From: Patescibacteria group bacterium
GTDB taxonomy: Bacteria > Patescibacteriota > WWE3 > JAUXAW01 > JAYEID01
Length of the DNA: 58,390 nt
Assembly: GCA_034659915.1 (NCBI GenBank)
Contig: JAYEID010000014.1
Span: 1 to 58,390, forward strand
Direction: 5' to 3'
The position numbers were made by a program, and so were the translations under genes. Shown in pieces: positions 24,953 to 32,286 of this stretch. The number at the start of each line of letters is the position of its first letter. Position 1 is the first letter of the stretch. The notes under the pieces are model-generated. The model made no database searches and was not told where the DNA came from. It saw only the letters and a list, made by a program, of their open reading frames with translations.

Positions 24953-25435
24953 CTAATTCTTCCTTACCATCTTTGTCCCACACTTTGGACACTCAACTTT
25001 AGGACAAGGAACTCCTGCTTTATGGGCAACAGTATGACCGCAACTAGGACACTCACAAGTTCCCCCCGGACCAGCAGCATAAGGACCACCCATTCGCCCA
25101 CGACCACCACCTCTACCTCCCCGCCCTGAGCCTTGTCGAAGGGTAACCATCTTGTAATCACCCCCCTTCACACTAATAGCTTTTCCCTCTACAAGAGCTT
25201 CGGCAATTTTCCTTCTACCTTCCGCAAGCACACGATGTAAGGTACTTTGGGAAATGCCCATTTGCTCCGCTGCTTCAGTTTGGTTCGTTCTTTTTAAATC
25301 AGCTAGACGCAGCGCCTCCAACTCTTCTAAACTCAAATCAACCTCTTCCAGCTCCGACAAAGGCACACCCCGAGGTTTAAAATAAGTAACATCGGGATTA
25401 AACCTAATTTTCCTTACTTTTTTTGGTCTTGGCAT
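24953..25435 (-). CDS. DUF134-family DNA-binding protein with C-terminal Cys-rich domain
   Basis: 160 aa. The N-terminal MPRPKKVRKI and the helix-turn-helix TEAAEQMGISQSTLHRVLAE (about 53-72) define the DUF134 family, which looks like a sigma-4-type HTH. A Gly/Arg-rich linker follows, then a zinc- or cluster-binding tail with CECPSCGHTV and CPKVECPKCG. Family members are nearly always next to NifX-like and MinD-ferredoxin genes. It is the best candidate regulator of this module. The linker is partly encoded by a common palindromic repeat at 25124-25143. Confidence 0.88.
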   Translation of the reverse strand: MPRPKKVRKIRFNPDVTYFKPRGVPLSELEEVDLSLEELEALRLADLKRTNQTEAAEQMGISQSTLHRVLAEGRRKIAEALVEGKAISVKGGDYKMVTLRQGSGRGGRGGGRGRMGGPYAAGPGGTCECPSCGHTVAHKAGVPCPKVECPKCGTKMVRKN

Positions 25436-25472
25436 ATCAAAAGATCCCTATGACAAACTAATAATACCTACG

Positions 25473-25510
25473 CCCGCCAAGCCTTAAAAAATTTTTAAGG
25501 CTGAGGCGGG
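25473..25510. repeat. Strong hairpin between DUF5320 and DUF134 genes
   Basis: Arms CCCGCC/GGCGGG outside and AGCCTTAAAAA/TTTTTAAGGCT inside form an almost unbroken stem. On the plus strand TTCTTTTT follows; on the minus strand, where the genes run, no T-run follows. It may therefore set mRNA stability or partial readthrough between the two genes. Confidence 0.75.
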
Positions 25511-25516
25511 TTCTTT

Positions 25517-25804
25517 TTACTCCTTGTCTTGCAATTCGCTTTCGTATTCCTTAAGAGCCTTTAACTCCTCTTCCAAAAATCTCCTATACTCTCGAAGGTC
25601 TTCTAAACTTTCTTTCTTAGAATAAGCACGGCCTCGTCCAAAAAAACCTCCCAAACGCCCCATACCGTACCCCAACCCGCGCCGTAGCCCAAACCGCCTA
25701 AAACCAAAACCCCGCCGAAATCCTAAACCCCCACCGCATGGTCCCAAGCCTCTTCCAGTTAATGGGCCTTCTCCGCGAGGTCCTGTTCCATCAAATCCTG
25801 GCAT
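25517..25804 (-). CDS. DUF5320-family protein
   Basis: 95 aa from ATG 25804, preceded by AGGAGGTG at 8-9 nt; the frame open to 25849 lacks a good start. The N-terminus MPGFDGTGPRGEGPLTGRGLG is the family's signature. A Gly/Arg/Phe-rich middle and an acidic coiled-coil tail (LEDLREYRRFLEEELKALKEYE) follow. DUF5320 proteins are regular partners of NifX-like and MinD-ferredoxin genes, with unknown function. It is the first gene after the promoter at 25953-25981, with a leader of about 140 nt. Confidence 0.88.
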   Translation of the reverse strand: MPGFDGTGPRGEGPLTGRGLGPCGGGLGFRRGFGFRRFGLRRGLGYGMGRLGGFFGRGRAYSKKESLEDLREYRRFLEEELKALKEYESELQDKE

Positions 25805-25952
25805 ATTTTTTTTCACCTCCTTATTAGAGCTTCTTAATGAGTAACACAAATTTAGAAGCTCTTATACCCCTCGAAGCCTTGGCGAAGTGGGGTTATGTCT
25901 CCACAAAGCGCCCAAAGCAACACGAGGAAATAACCAATAAATAACTACCAAT

Positions 25953-25981
25953 ATTATATTGAATAATTATTCACTTGTCAA
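25953..25981 (-). promoter_or_regulatory. Promoter with palindromic operator before the DUF5320-DUF134 operon
   Basis: Minus strand TTGACA (25981-25976), 17-bp spacer and TATAAT (25958-25953), a perfect sigma-70 match. The spacer contains the perfect 14-bp palindrome TGAATAATTATTCA (25960-25973). Its TGAA-N6-TTCA shape resembles ArsR/SmtB-type metal-sensor sites and it is also Fur-like in composition. A repressor binding there would block the promoter. Which protein binds is unknown; DUF134 is a candidate. Confidence 0.8.
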
Positions 25982-26040
25982 TTTGTTCCATAAGGTTTAA
26001 AAGAGGATTCTGCCAGGAAATCTCCGCTTGCCTACCCTTG

Positions 26041-26883
26041 TTAATCAAAACTTACAGTGTAGCCTCCAACACCATTAGCTACACGAAGGTAAAAGTAAGG
26101 AGAGTCAAAACTTTCACCAAAAGTAAAACTTTCATATGCTGTAGAACCAAGGTCATCTACATACCAAATTTCCTGCTGATCAGAATCTAAGATTTGAACA
26201 GCCATATCTTTAGAATCTTGTTCTGTAGCAAAGGTTAGTTCTTCCCCTGCTTCCGGAACTACTCGGTACCAGTCATCTTCATCAAAATCCCCTACCACCC
26301 CCCGAAAAAGATTCTTCTCAACCGCAACTGCAGTAGCTGCGTCTGTTCCAGCATCTCCCCCAGATTCCCCGTCATTCTGACTTTCAAAACTAATTTCCAA
26401 TTCGTAAACACCAGGGCCAAAAGAAACTTGTAAATAATAGGTTCCTCCGGACTCACTACTCATTAACTTAGCAGCTTCTAAAGGTTCTCCCGGAAATATA
26501 CCATCCTCAAACCAAATTTCTTCTTGTTCAGGATCCAAAAGTTGCAAAGCCATAGGCTGTGAACCCGCACTCGGGGTTAAAGAGAACCGCAGTAAATTTC
26601 CGTCGGGAACAGTAAACTTAAAACTATCTTTATCCCCATCACCTAAACTACCCTTTACAGTTCCGGAACTAATCTGGGTAGCATCAACGGGTTTGTCGTT
26701 AGGTTCCAATTCCTCCATATCTCGAGTGGATTCTGTGGTGGTAGGTTCCTGCTCTTCAAAATGCTGCGAAGGCTCGCGCAAGAAATACCAATAAACTAGA
26801 AAGGATGCGCTTAACAGAAGAAAGATAGCTACAAGTAAGCTAATAATTGGAGATCGCTTTTTCCCAGAAGTGGGAGAAGTCAT
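26041..26883 (-). CDS. Membrane-anchored protein with two PPC-like beta-sandwich domains
   Basis: 280 aa. One N-terminal membrane helix (PIISLLVAIFLLLSASFLVYWYF) is followed by an acidic linker. Two similar extracytoplasmic domains come next, each with a GxxxDxDxF/WY pattern: GSLGDGDKDSFKF and GVVGDFDEDDWYRV, then FYLRVANGVGGYTV. This is the layout of pre-peptidase C-terminal (PPC) domains, which often sit on secreted proteins as binding or folding modules. No catalytic domain is present. It lies just upstream of the DUF5320 promoter region on the same strand but is a separate unit. Confidence 0.65.
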   Translation of the reverse strand: MTSPTSGKKRSPIISLLVAIFLLLSASFLVYWYFLREPSQHFEEQEPTTTESTRDMEELEPNDKPVDATQISSGTVKGSLGDGDKDSFKFTVPDGNLLRFSLTPSAGSQPMALQLLDPEQEEIWFEDGIFPGEPLEAAKLMSSESGGTYYLQVSFGPGVYELEISFESQNDGESGGDAGTDAATAVAVEKNLFRGVVGDFDEDDWYRVVPEAGEELTFATEQDSKDMAVQILDSDQQEIWYVDDLGSTAYESFTFGESFDSPYFYLRVANGVGGYTVSFD

Positions 26884-27001
26884 AATTCGCTGTCCCCATA
26901 GTAACTGAGAAACAGCTTGGATGTCAAGCTAACAGCAAACCAAACAAAATGATTCTTAATTGAAAAAGTGAGCCAGCTCCAGTATTATCTAATTAATAAA
27001 T

Positions 27002-27241
27002 ATGGAAAAAGAAGCAGTAATTGGAGTGTGCGGTTTAGCATGCTCCGAATGTCCAAAATTCAAAGCAGACGAATGCTTCGGCTGTAGCCCAAAAATACCT
27101 GCAGATATTTGTCCTTTGCCCTCGTGCGCTAAAGAACGGGGAATTAATCTTTGTTTTAAGTGTAAAGAATTTCCGTGCAAAAAGAATTACAAAAAAGGAC
27201 CAATAGTTTCTGAGCTTTTGGACTACTGGAAAGGAGATTAG
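27002..27241 (+). CDS. DUF3795-family Cys-rich protein
   Basis: 79 aa with ten Cys in pairs: CGLACSECPKF, CFGCSPK, CPLPSCAK and CFKCKEFPC. This pattern is typical of DUF3795, a small protein presumed to bind zinc or an iron-sulfur cluster. No membrane helix. The stop is followed after 2 nt by the GTG of the cupin gene, so the two form an operon. The function is unknown. Confidence 0.88.
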   Translation: MEKEAVIGVCGLACSECPKFKADECFGCSPKIPADICPLPSCAKERGINLCFKCKEFPCKKNYKKGPIVSELLDYWKGD

Positions 27242-27243
27242 CT

Positions 27244-27585
27244 GTGAAAGTCTTGCACAAGAATCAGTCTGAAAAGCACGAAAACAGTACAACATGCATT
27301 GCTTACGAATATCCATTAGGTGACAAAGATATCAACGGAGCTGTTATTGAGCTGTCTGGCCGGTACCCAGACGAGGGACGTGTTATAAACCACAAGTGCA
27401 AGGAGTTGGCGTATATCATAAAGGGTTCGGGGCGCGTTGTGGTAGAAAGTGATGAAGTAAAACTTCGACCCGGATCCTTGATTCTCTTTGAACCTGGCGA
27501 GAGATACTTCTGGGAAGGAAATCTAGTAATGTTTGTCCCCTGCACACCGGCATGGTACCCAGAACAACACGAAGAAGTTTCTTAA
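27244..27585 (+). CDS. Cupin-domain protein
   Basis: 113 aa starting at GTG 27244. Cupin motif 1-like segment VINHKCKELAYIIKGSGRVVVE and motif 2-like LRPGSLILFEPGERYFWEG give a single small beta-barrel. The first motif has one His followed by Glu (H...E), enough for a metal site but fewer ligands than usual. Such one-domain cupins bind small molecules or metals. Cotranscribed with DUF3795 and ended by the hairpin at 27604-27653. Confidence 0.85.
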   Translation: MKVLHKNQSEKHENSTTCIAYEYPLGDKDINGAVIELSGRYPDEGRVINHKCKELAYIIKGSGRVVVESDEVKLRPGSLILFEPGERYFWEGNLVMFVPCTPAWYPEQHEEVS

Positions 27586-27603
27586 TTCCCCTTAAAGCGT
27601 AAC

Positions 27604-27653
27604 GAGGCAGGTTCCCTCAGTAGCCATAAGCCAACCTGAGGGGCTGCCTCTTT
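27604..27653. terminator. Bidirectional terminator between convergent genes
   Basis: Stem GAGGCAG (27604-27610) with CTGCCTC (27644-27650) and inner CCCTCAG with CTGAGGG, followed on the plus strand by TTTAT. It lies between the cupin gene (plus) and the exported-protein gene (minus), whose ends face each other. Confidence 0.8.
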
Positions 27654-27657
27654 ATAA

Positions 27658-28251
27658 TCACATTCCTTCCGGCATTAAATCCTCAGCCTGGTTTTGCAAA
27701 TCTTCCAAATTACCCTGCATCATCTCTTGCATATCCATAAACTCAACATTGCTTGGGGGGTTAAATTTGCCCGCAGAAACTGTTGCTGGGCGACAATTAT
27801 ATTGCACATCAGTTGGAGGCTTTACAGCACCGACCTCGGAAGTACTACCGTCACCAGTATCGCTTTCCCCTTCCGCATACATCGCTTCGCTAGTGTCGTA
27901 ACACATCTTAATTCCTTTTGCCTGGCCTTCGCTCCAACTCCACATACAATCATCCTTTGCAATAACTTTGGCTACTTGGCCTTCAGCATTAACTTCCGTA
28001 TAAGTCTGGTCTCCCTTTACCCAAGAAGTTCCCGAATTTCCTTCCGCCTCCCAAGTGCACTTAAGAGACATTCCTAGCCCCACCATTTTTTGAAGAGTTC
28101 CTGTATAAGTCTTACTTTCCTGTGCCCTTTCACTTTGGGAACTAGGACCTCTAACAGTAACAGGCTGCCCGCCCGAACGTCCCAGAAAATACCAAGCGCC
28201 AACACCAGCCACTACTAAAACAGGCACTAAAATTAATAATATTTTCTTCAC
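27658..28251 (-). CDS. Exported hypothetical protein with N-terminal anchor
   Basis: 197 aa. One N-terminal hydrophobic helix (ILLILVPVLVVAGVGAWYFL) with Lys before it, then a soluble domain with four or more Cys (LKCTWEAEG, KDDCMWSW, KMCYDTS, YNCRP) that could form disulfides outside the cell. The tail is rich in Met, Gln and Glu. I do not recognise a named family; similar anchored domains are common in CPR genomes. It ends just beyond the shared terminator. Confidence 0.65.
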   Translation of the reverse strand: MKKILLILVPVLVVAGVGAWYFLGRSGGQPVTVRGPSSQSERAQESKTYTGTLQKMVGLGMSLKCTWEAEGNSGTSWVKGDQTYTEVNAEGQVAKVIAKDDCMWSWSEGQAKGIKMCYDTSEAMYAEGESDTGDGSTSEVGAVKPPTDVQYNCRPATVSAGKFNPPSNVEFMDMQEMMQGNLEDLQNQAEDLMPEGM

Positions 28252-28360
28252 TTTTGTTCACCCCCTTCCACACGAATTGAATATAATTTCTAACATAGAA
28301 ACCAACATGTCAAATTTAAAAGGAAAATGGACATGGTGAGTCTCTACCAACCAATTCCCA

Positions 28361-28675
28361 CTAAACAAACAGCAAGAGGGCAAGGAGGAATATCAAGAAA
28401 AAGAAAACCCATGCAGCTGAATAAGCAACTAAACGAAGTGCGCTTTTTGGCTCCCCCTTCTCCCAAAACAACTTAATAGGGTAACCTAAAACAATAAGCG
28501 CACAAATTAAAGCGGAAAGAACAAAAAGAAGTAAAACAAGGAGAGGTCCTAAATAATTTGGAGCTACCCCAAAAACCTCGTTACCTTTCCAGAAGAAAAG
28601 CGCAACTAGTCCACAATAAAAGAAAACACCCAGAGCTTGTAAAAACCCAATGAACGGTAAAGAAGGTTTTTTCAT
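28361..28675 (-). CDS. Small membrane protein, 104 aa
   Basis: Three hydrophobic helices (FIGFLQALGVFFYCGLVALFF, LVLLLFVLSALICALIVLGY, and a C-terminal AWVFFFLIFLLALLLFV) with short loops. No family is recognised. It lies alone on the minus strand. The 178-nt gap from 28676 to 28854 on its 5' side contains no gene. Confidence 0.6.
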   Translation of the reverse strand: MKKPSLPFIGFLQALGVFFYCGLVALFFWKGNEVFGVAPNYLGPLLVLLLFVLSALICALIVLGYPIKLFWEKGEPKSALRLVAYSAAWVFFFLIFLLALLLFV

Positions 28676-28854
28676 AACTTACTCACGAACTTCAGACAAC
28701 CCTAACCGCAGAATAACTTAATTCTACTGGAACTTCAGGAGAAAAGCAACTGAAAAGGAATAAGACAAAGCCCTTCACCTTACCAAAGGAGGCTTCAATA
28801 TCTCCACACTTGCTTAGCAAACAAGTCCTACGCAATGTGATAAGCTAACCAATA

Positions 28855-29472
28855 ATGAATATCTTTTCCTTCTTCATTAAAAAGAACATCATCTTTGTTC
28901 ATGTTCCAAGAACTGGTGGTTCATCGATCGAAAGACATATTTGTTGGAAAAACAACTTCCCTGTTGTTGGACACGACACTAGAAAACCAAATTATAAATA
29001 CCTTAAAGACCGGCCAAGACTTTATAATAAAGACAACTTTATCTTTACATTTGTAAGAAATCCGTGGGATAGATTAGTTTCTGCTTTCTTTTATTTAAAT
29101 GAGGGCGGAGGCAATCCAAAAGATGAGAAGGACAGAAAAAAATATCTTGCAAAATACGAAGGAAATTTTAAAAAATTTGTAAAAGATGCATTTGCAAACA
29201 AAAAAATCCTTGAGCAGATCCATTTCAAACCCCAATACAAATGGATTTGTAACAATAATAAAGAGCTATTAATAGATTTTGTCGGGAAATTCGAGAATTT
29301 TAATAAGGACTTAGATAAATTGTCAAAAAAATTAGAAATAGAGCTTGACTATCCTCCCGTTTCAAATAAATCAGATCATAAGTTTTACCGCGACTACTAC
29401 GACGAGGAAACAAAAAGAATAATTAAAAATGCTTATAAAAAGGACGTAGCATTATTTAACTATAATTTTTAG
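28855..29472 (+). CDS. Sulfotransferase family protein
   Basis: 205 aa. The 5'-phosphosulfate loop PRTGGSSIERH (about 18) and the 3'-phosphate motif FVRNPWDRLVSAFFY (about 66) mark a PAPS-dependent sulfotransferase of the carbohydrate type. It probably sulfates a surface glycan, but no PAPS synthesis genes are in the window. The gene is AT-rich and full of Lys, Asn and Ile codons compared with its neighbours, a hint of recent transfer. It stands alone on the plus strand among minus-strand genes. Confidence 0.88.
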   Translation: MNIFSFFIKKNIIFVHVPRTGGSSIERHICWKNNFPVVGHDTRKPNYKYLKDRPRLYNKDNFIFTFVRNPWDRLVSAFFYLNEGGGNPKDEKDRKKYLAKYEGNFKKFVKDAFANKKILEQIHFKPQYKWICNNNKELLIDFVGKFENFNKDLDKLSKKLEIELDYPPVSNKSDHKFYRDYYDEETKRIIKNAYKKDVALFNYNF

Positions 29473-29556
29473 AGGTGGCTAAATAAAGAAGGTAGGTTCA
29501 TATAGTAAATGGGGTTTGGGTGTTCTCAGCAAAATTTAGTTAAACCGTGTTCAAGG

Positions 29557-30561
29557 TCAAGCTACGGAGGAGCTCTTGTTTAGGAGATTTTTCACAACAA
29601 CAAAAAGAAGAAAAAGGGCAGAACCCGCAATAAATATAAGAGTAATGTTTGACGTATAACCCAAAAATGAACTTACAGTAACGGAAACTAAATCATCACG
29701 AACAGGATTCAAAGCAGCAGGTTCCGTCTTTGGCAAGGCCGGAAGGACTTGCAAAATATTAGAGCTCACCCAAGTTTGCACAGTAAAACTAACTACTGAC
29801 CCAACCAAAAGAATAATACTTAAATTCTTCAAATAACCTAGCGACCTTTCTTTGTTCAAAAGCAAAAGAACAATAAACAATAAAGCAGTAATTGCCATTA
29901 GCCCCCACATTACAATCCGAAAGACCTGATAACCTCTTTGAATCCCCGCGAACTTATCCTCCGCTTCCGGGGGCAAATTTTCTGACAAATCAATCCGGTC
30001 GGGAACATTTGCTGTCATTCCCGAAATCTGCTGGTGGAACTCTGGCGGTAATCCGCCTTGTTTCAAATGCGGTGGAATGCATTCTAAACTCCCAACATTA
30101 CTTTCCGACATTTTCATTAGCTGTTCCCTACTACAAACCGGTAGCTCTTGGAGCTTCGCCTCGAAAGCCCGAACAAAGTTCTGGCTCAGGCCCTCTTTAA
30201 CAAGCGCTAGATTTATATTAACCGCAAGGTTCGCATCCTTACCCTTTAAGTAAGCAAAGATATTATCCAAATTCTTCTCTACTTCCCCTTCCAACCAGCT
30301 GGCGGGAATAGATTGTGCAATAACCTCCCCTAGAGCATCTTTGGGCAAGGGAATCTGTTCTGCCATTGGAGAGTCACCACTTTCTAAAAGCAAGCTGGGA
30401 ATAACCTCCTTACCAATACTCTGATAGAAATTAATCTCCTTTAAATTCTTGGTGTGGAAAGAAGACTGGAGGAGAGTGTTTTCAACCGAAAAAGTTAAAA
30501 TGCTTAAACCAAGGGCAACAAGAAAGAAAAAATTAAGAACAAAGGACAAAAACTTCCCCAT
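29557..30561 (-). CDS. Hypothetical membrane protein, 334 aa
   Basis: An N-terminal helix (FFFLVALGLSILTFSVE) is followed by a large extracytoplasmic domain of about 185 residues with two Cys that may pair (PVCSREQL, SLECIPPH). Three C-terminal helices follow (MWGLMAITALLFIVLLLL, LSIILLVGSVVSFTV, ITLIFIAGSALFLLFVVV). I do not recognise the family. The layout of an exported loop closed by C-terminal helices is common in CPR membrane proteins. It has no close neighbour on its strand. Confidence 0.65.
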   Translation of the reverse strand: MGKFLSFVLNFFFLVALGLSILTFSVENTLLQSSFHTKNLKEINFYQSIGKEVIPSLLLESGDSPMAEQIPLPKDALGEVIAQSIPASWLEGEVEKNLDNIFAYLKGKDANLAVNINLALVKEGLSQNFVRAFEAKLQELPVCSREQLMKMSESNVGSLECIPPHLKQGGLPPEFHQQISGMTANVPDRIDLSENLPPEAEDKFAGIQRGYQVFRIVMWGLMAITALLFIVLLLLNKERSLGYLKNLSIILLVGSVVSFTVQTWVSSNILQVLPALPKTEPAALNPVRDDLVSVTVSSFLGYTSNITLIFIAGSALFLLFVVVKNLLNKSSSVA

Positions 30562-30684
30562 TAATCAGTATTATAGTAGCTCAACAACACAGAACTATCA
30601 AGGTTAGATGCGAAGGAGGTTAGTGCCTGGTGTTCGGAGGTGTGTGGTGAAAAATAACAGTACAGTAATAATATACAAAATCGA

Positions 30685-30723
30685 GCGGGGGTATCACTCA
30701 TTATGAATAATGAATACCCCCGC
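30685..30723 (-). terminator. Hairpin terminator at the left end of the island
   Basis: Arms GCGGGGGTAT (30685-30694) and ATACCCCCGC (30714-30723) with an inner TCATTAT/ATAATGA pair. On the minus strand it is followed by TCGATTTTGT and lies 51 nt after the stop of the 30774 gene. The T-run is short, so efficiency is uncertain. Confidence 0.65.
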
Positions 30724-30773
30724 AGTGGGACGCAGAACACTCAATTAGCTATTATATTGGAGCCATCAATAGT

Positions 30774-31253
30774 TCAGGATAGTTTTCGCCGAATCCATGC
30801 GAAAACCTCTGTAGGAACACGATCGGAAGCGCCACCAATATGAGTCTCCAAAAGACCCGAGGCAAGCTGCAAGTCCATACGTTGTCCGTGTCCCAAACCT
30901 ATCTTCTCATCCCCATCAAAGAATATATAAATAGGGTTGAACGCACTGGTCTGTGGATCAGGCACAATCCGTAACGAATAGGTATGCTCGTTGACTATAA
31001 CTTCGATCTCACTAGGATATGCCTTAGAAGCAAACATCCCCTCTCCAACACCGGTATTTGCGTGAAAAACTACCAGTGCATCGTCCAGAACAATTTCCGT
31101 TCTTGTTGCCCTGCTTCCAGGATCTCCATAAACCTTTACAAGGCCATCTGCAAAAGTCTCCAAAACTTCTTCAACCTGCCGAGACGTGGGCGCAATAGCG
31201 TTTAAGGCTTCTAGATCCTTCCGAGCCTTGTCCACAGCAGTACCGTTATTCAC
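30774..31253 (-). CDS. Hypothetical protein of the 30.6-33.5 kb island (159 aa)
   Basis: The start is set at GTG 31253 because AAGGAG lies 7 nt upstream, as for every gene in this island; upstream in-frame ATGs lack such a site. The product is soluble and mixed alpha/beta, with an N-terminal helical part (VDKARKDLEALNAIAPTSRQVEEVL) and a beta-rich C-terminal part (TEIVLDDALVVFHANTG, EVIVNEHTYSLRIVPD). No family is recognised. It has its own promoter at 31329-31357, which shares an extended motif with the promoter of the 33378 gene. Confidence 0.65.
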   Translation of the reverse strand: MNNGTAVDKARKDLEALNAIAPTSRQVEEVLETFADGLVKVYGDPGSRATRTEIVLDDALVVFHANTGVGEGMFASKAYPSEIEVIVNEHTYSLRIVPDPQTSAFNPIYIFFDGDEKIGLGHGQRMDLQLASGLLETHIGGASDRVPTEVFAWIRRKLS

Positions 31254-31328
31254 AACACTACTCCTTCCGGGCATTGTACCCATATACAGCACATCACCAG
31301 TTATTACTGCTTATTGAGTTACACCGAA

Positions 31329-31370
31329 ATTATAACAAATTTGGGGGCAACCCACAATTTTATAGGGTAA
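31329..31370 (-). promoter_or_regulatory. Island promoter A (duplicated regulatory element)
   Basis: Minus strand TTGTGG (31357-31352), 17-bp spacer, TATAAT (31334-31329). The sequence just upstream, ACCCTATAAAATTG, and the spacer end AAATTTGT are nearly identical to those of island promoter B at 33453-33495. The two therefore share both promoter and upstream element. Confidence 0.7.
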
Positions 31371-31452
31371 CGGGAGCTGGAGCAAAAAACACGAGCGAGC
31401 ATATCATCGCCATGGGACGAAAAACATACTCGCTCTACAAATATGAGCCGAT

Positions 31453-31977
31453 CTAATGCGGACAGCGTCCGTGTCGACAGACCAGAAGCGTTGGTTCTTC
31501 CTCTACACCACGAGTAGGATAAGATTCAAACAGGTGAAGACGATGCGCCAGGTTAGGAGTCAGCCGCTCTTTCAACTCCTCCAAACCCCCGTTCTCCAGA
31601 ACCTGATATTCTTCCAGTGTGAAAACCACATAAAAGAGATTGTTCACATAGGCAGCAGCCTCCATCTTCTCAATAAGTTCCGCAGTCCATTCACCGGGGA
31701 AAGCTTGAACCCCTTGACCAGGACCAATCACTAAAGACGCCTCCCACACCGCACAAGGCTTTCCCCTCACTGAGGGAGGGGCCGCTAATTCCAATACATC
31801 GTGAACAACAAGGTACGAGCGTTCACCGGCATACATAAGAAGGAGTATATCCCCTTCTGGAAGTCTAACTACGCTGTAAGCCTCATCCACTACACCCTCC
31901 CCAGAGAGCGCGTAGACCACATAGCTTCTGGTAGGATACTCGAAGAAAACTTTTCCCAGCTCATCCTTCGCGTGCAT
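31453..31977 (-). CDS. Hypothetical protein of the island (174 aa)
   Basis: ATG 31977 is preceded by AAGGAG at 7 nt. The product is soluble, beta-rich at the start (YPTRSYVVYALSGEGVVDEA, DILLLMYAGERSYLVVHDVL) and helical in the second half (GEWTAELIEKMEAAAYVNNL). It ends in a Cys/His tail (CRHGRCPH) that could bind a metal. I do not recognise a family. It follows the broken paralog at 32028-32258 by 50 nt on the same strand. Confidence 0.65.
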   Translation of the reverse strand: MHAKDELGKVFFEYPTRSYVVYALSGEGVVDEAYSVVRLPEGDILLLMYAGERSYLVVHDVLELAAPPSVRGKPCAVWEASLVIGPGQGVQAFPGEWTAELIEKMEAAAYVNNLFYVVFTLEEYQVLENGGLEELKERLTPNLAHRLHLFESYPTRGVEEEPTLLVCRHGRCPH

Positions 31978-32027
31978 TTGGTTTCTCCTTACTCAAGATA
32001 GAAAGTTGCCACAACACCAGAAATGTT

Positions 32028-32258
32028 CTAAACAGTCCACCACACTCGTAACTTGTTCCCGGTTGGGTGTTCGACCAACACATATTCCGTCTCGGGTACG
32101 CCACGATCAGAAGGTGCACTATGCACCTCGCATCCTTCGAAAACGTAGCCTCACACAAACACGGTGGCTGTGCCATCTTTATTCCTCTCAACATCCCCGC
32201 CTTGTGCTTGCACCCAACGCGGTATATCAACATAACGAACGGCTACTTCCGGTTCCAT
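32028..32258 (-). pseudogene. Paralog of the 33070 gene, interrupted by TGA
   Basis: From ATG 32258, which has AAAGGAG 6 nt upstream, the frame reads MEPEVAVRYVDIPRWV, DVERNKDGTATVFV, then TGA (32153-32151), then GYVFEGCEV and VEHPTGNKLRV, ending at TAG. It aligns along its whole length with the product of 33070-33378 (DVKRNEDGTADIFVWGFLFRNCEV, HPTGN): the TGA falls exactly where that protein has Trp. One base change (TGG to TGA) explains it. Either a recent nonsense mutation or readthrough. No other lesion is visible. Confidence 0.8.
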
Positions 32259-32286
32259 AGAGACTCCTTTAACAAGACTGGTCTAA

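Noticed and set aside
32151-32153. TGA read as Trp (alternative genetic code)
   Set aside because: TGA ends recF, valS and other genes at the expected length, so a global TGA=Trp code is excluded.
31961-32233. Minus-strand frame of 90 aa across the broken paralog
   Set aside because: The other minus frame has a Shine-Dalgarno and aligns from end to end with the 33070 gene product, so this frame is a shadow.
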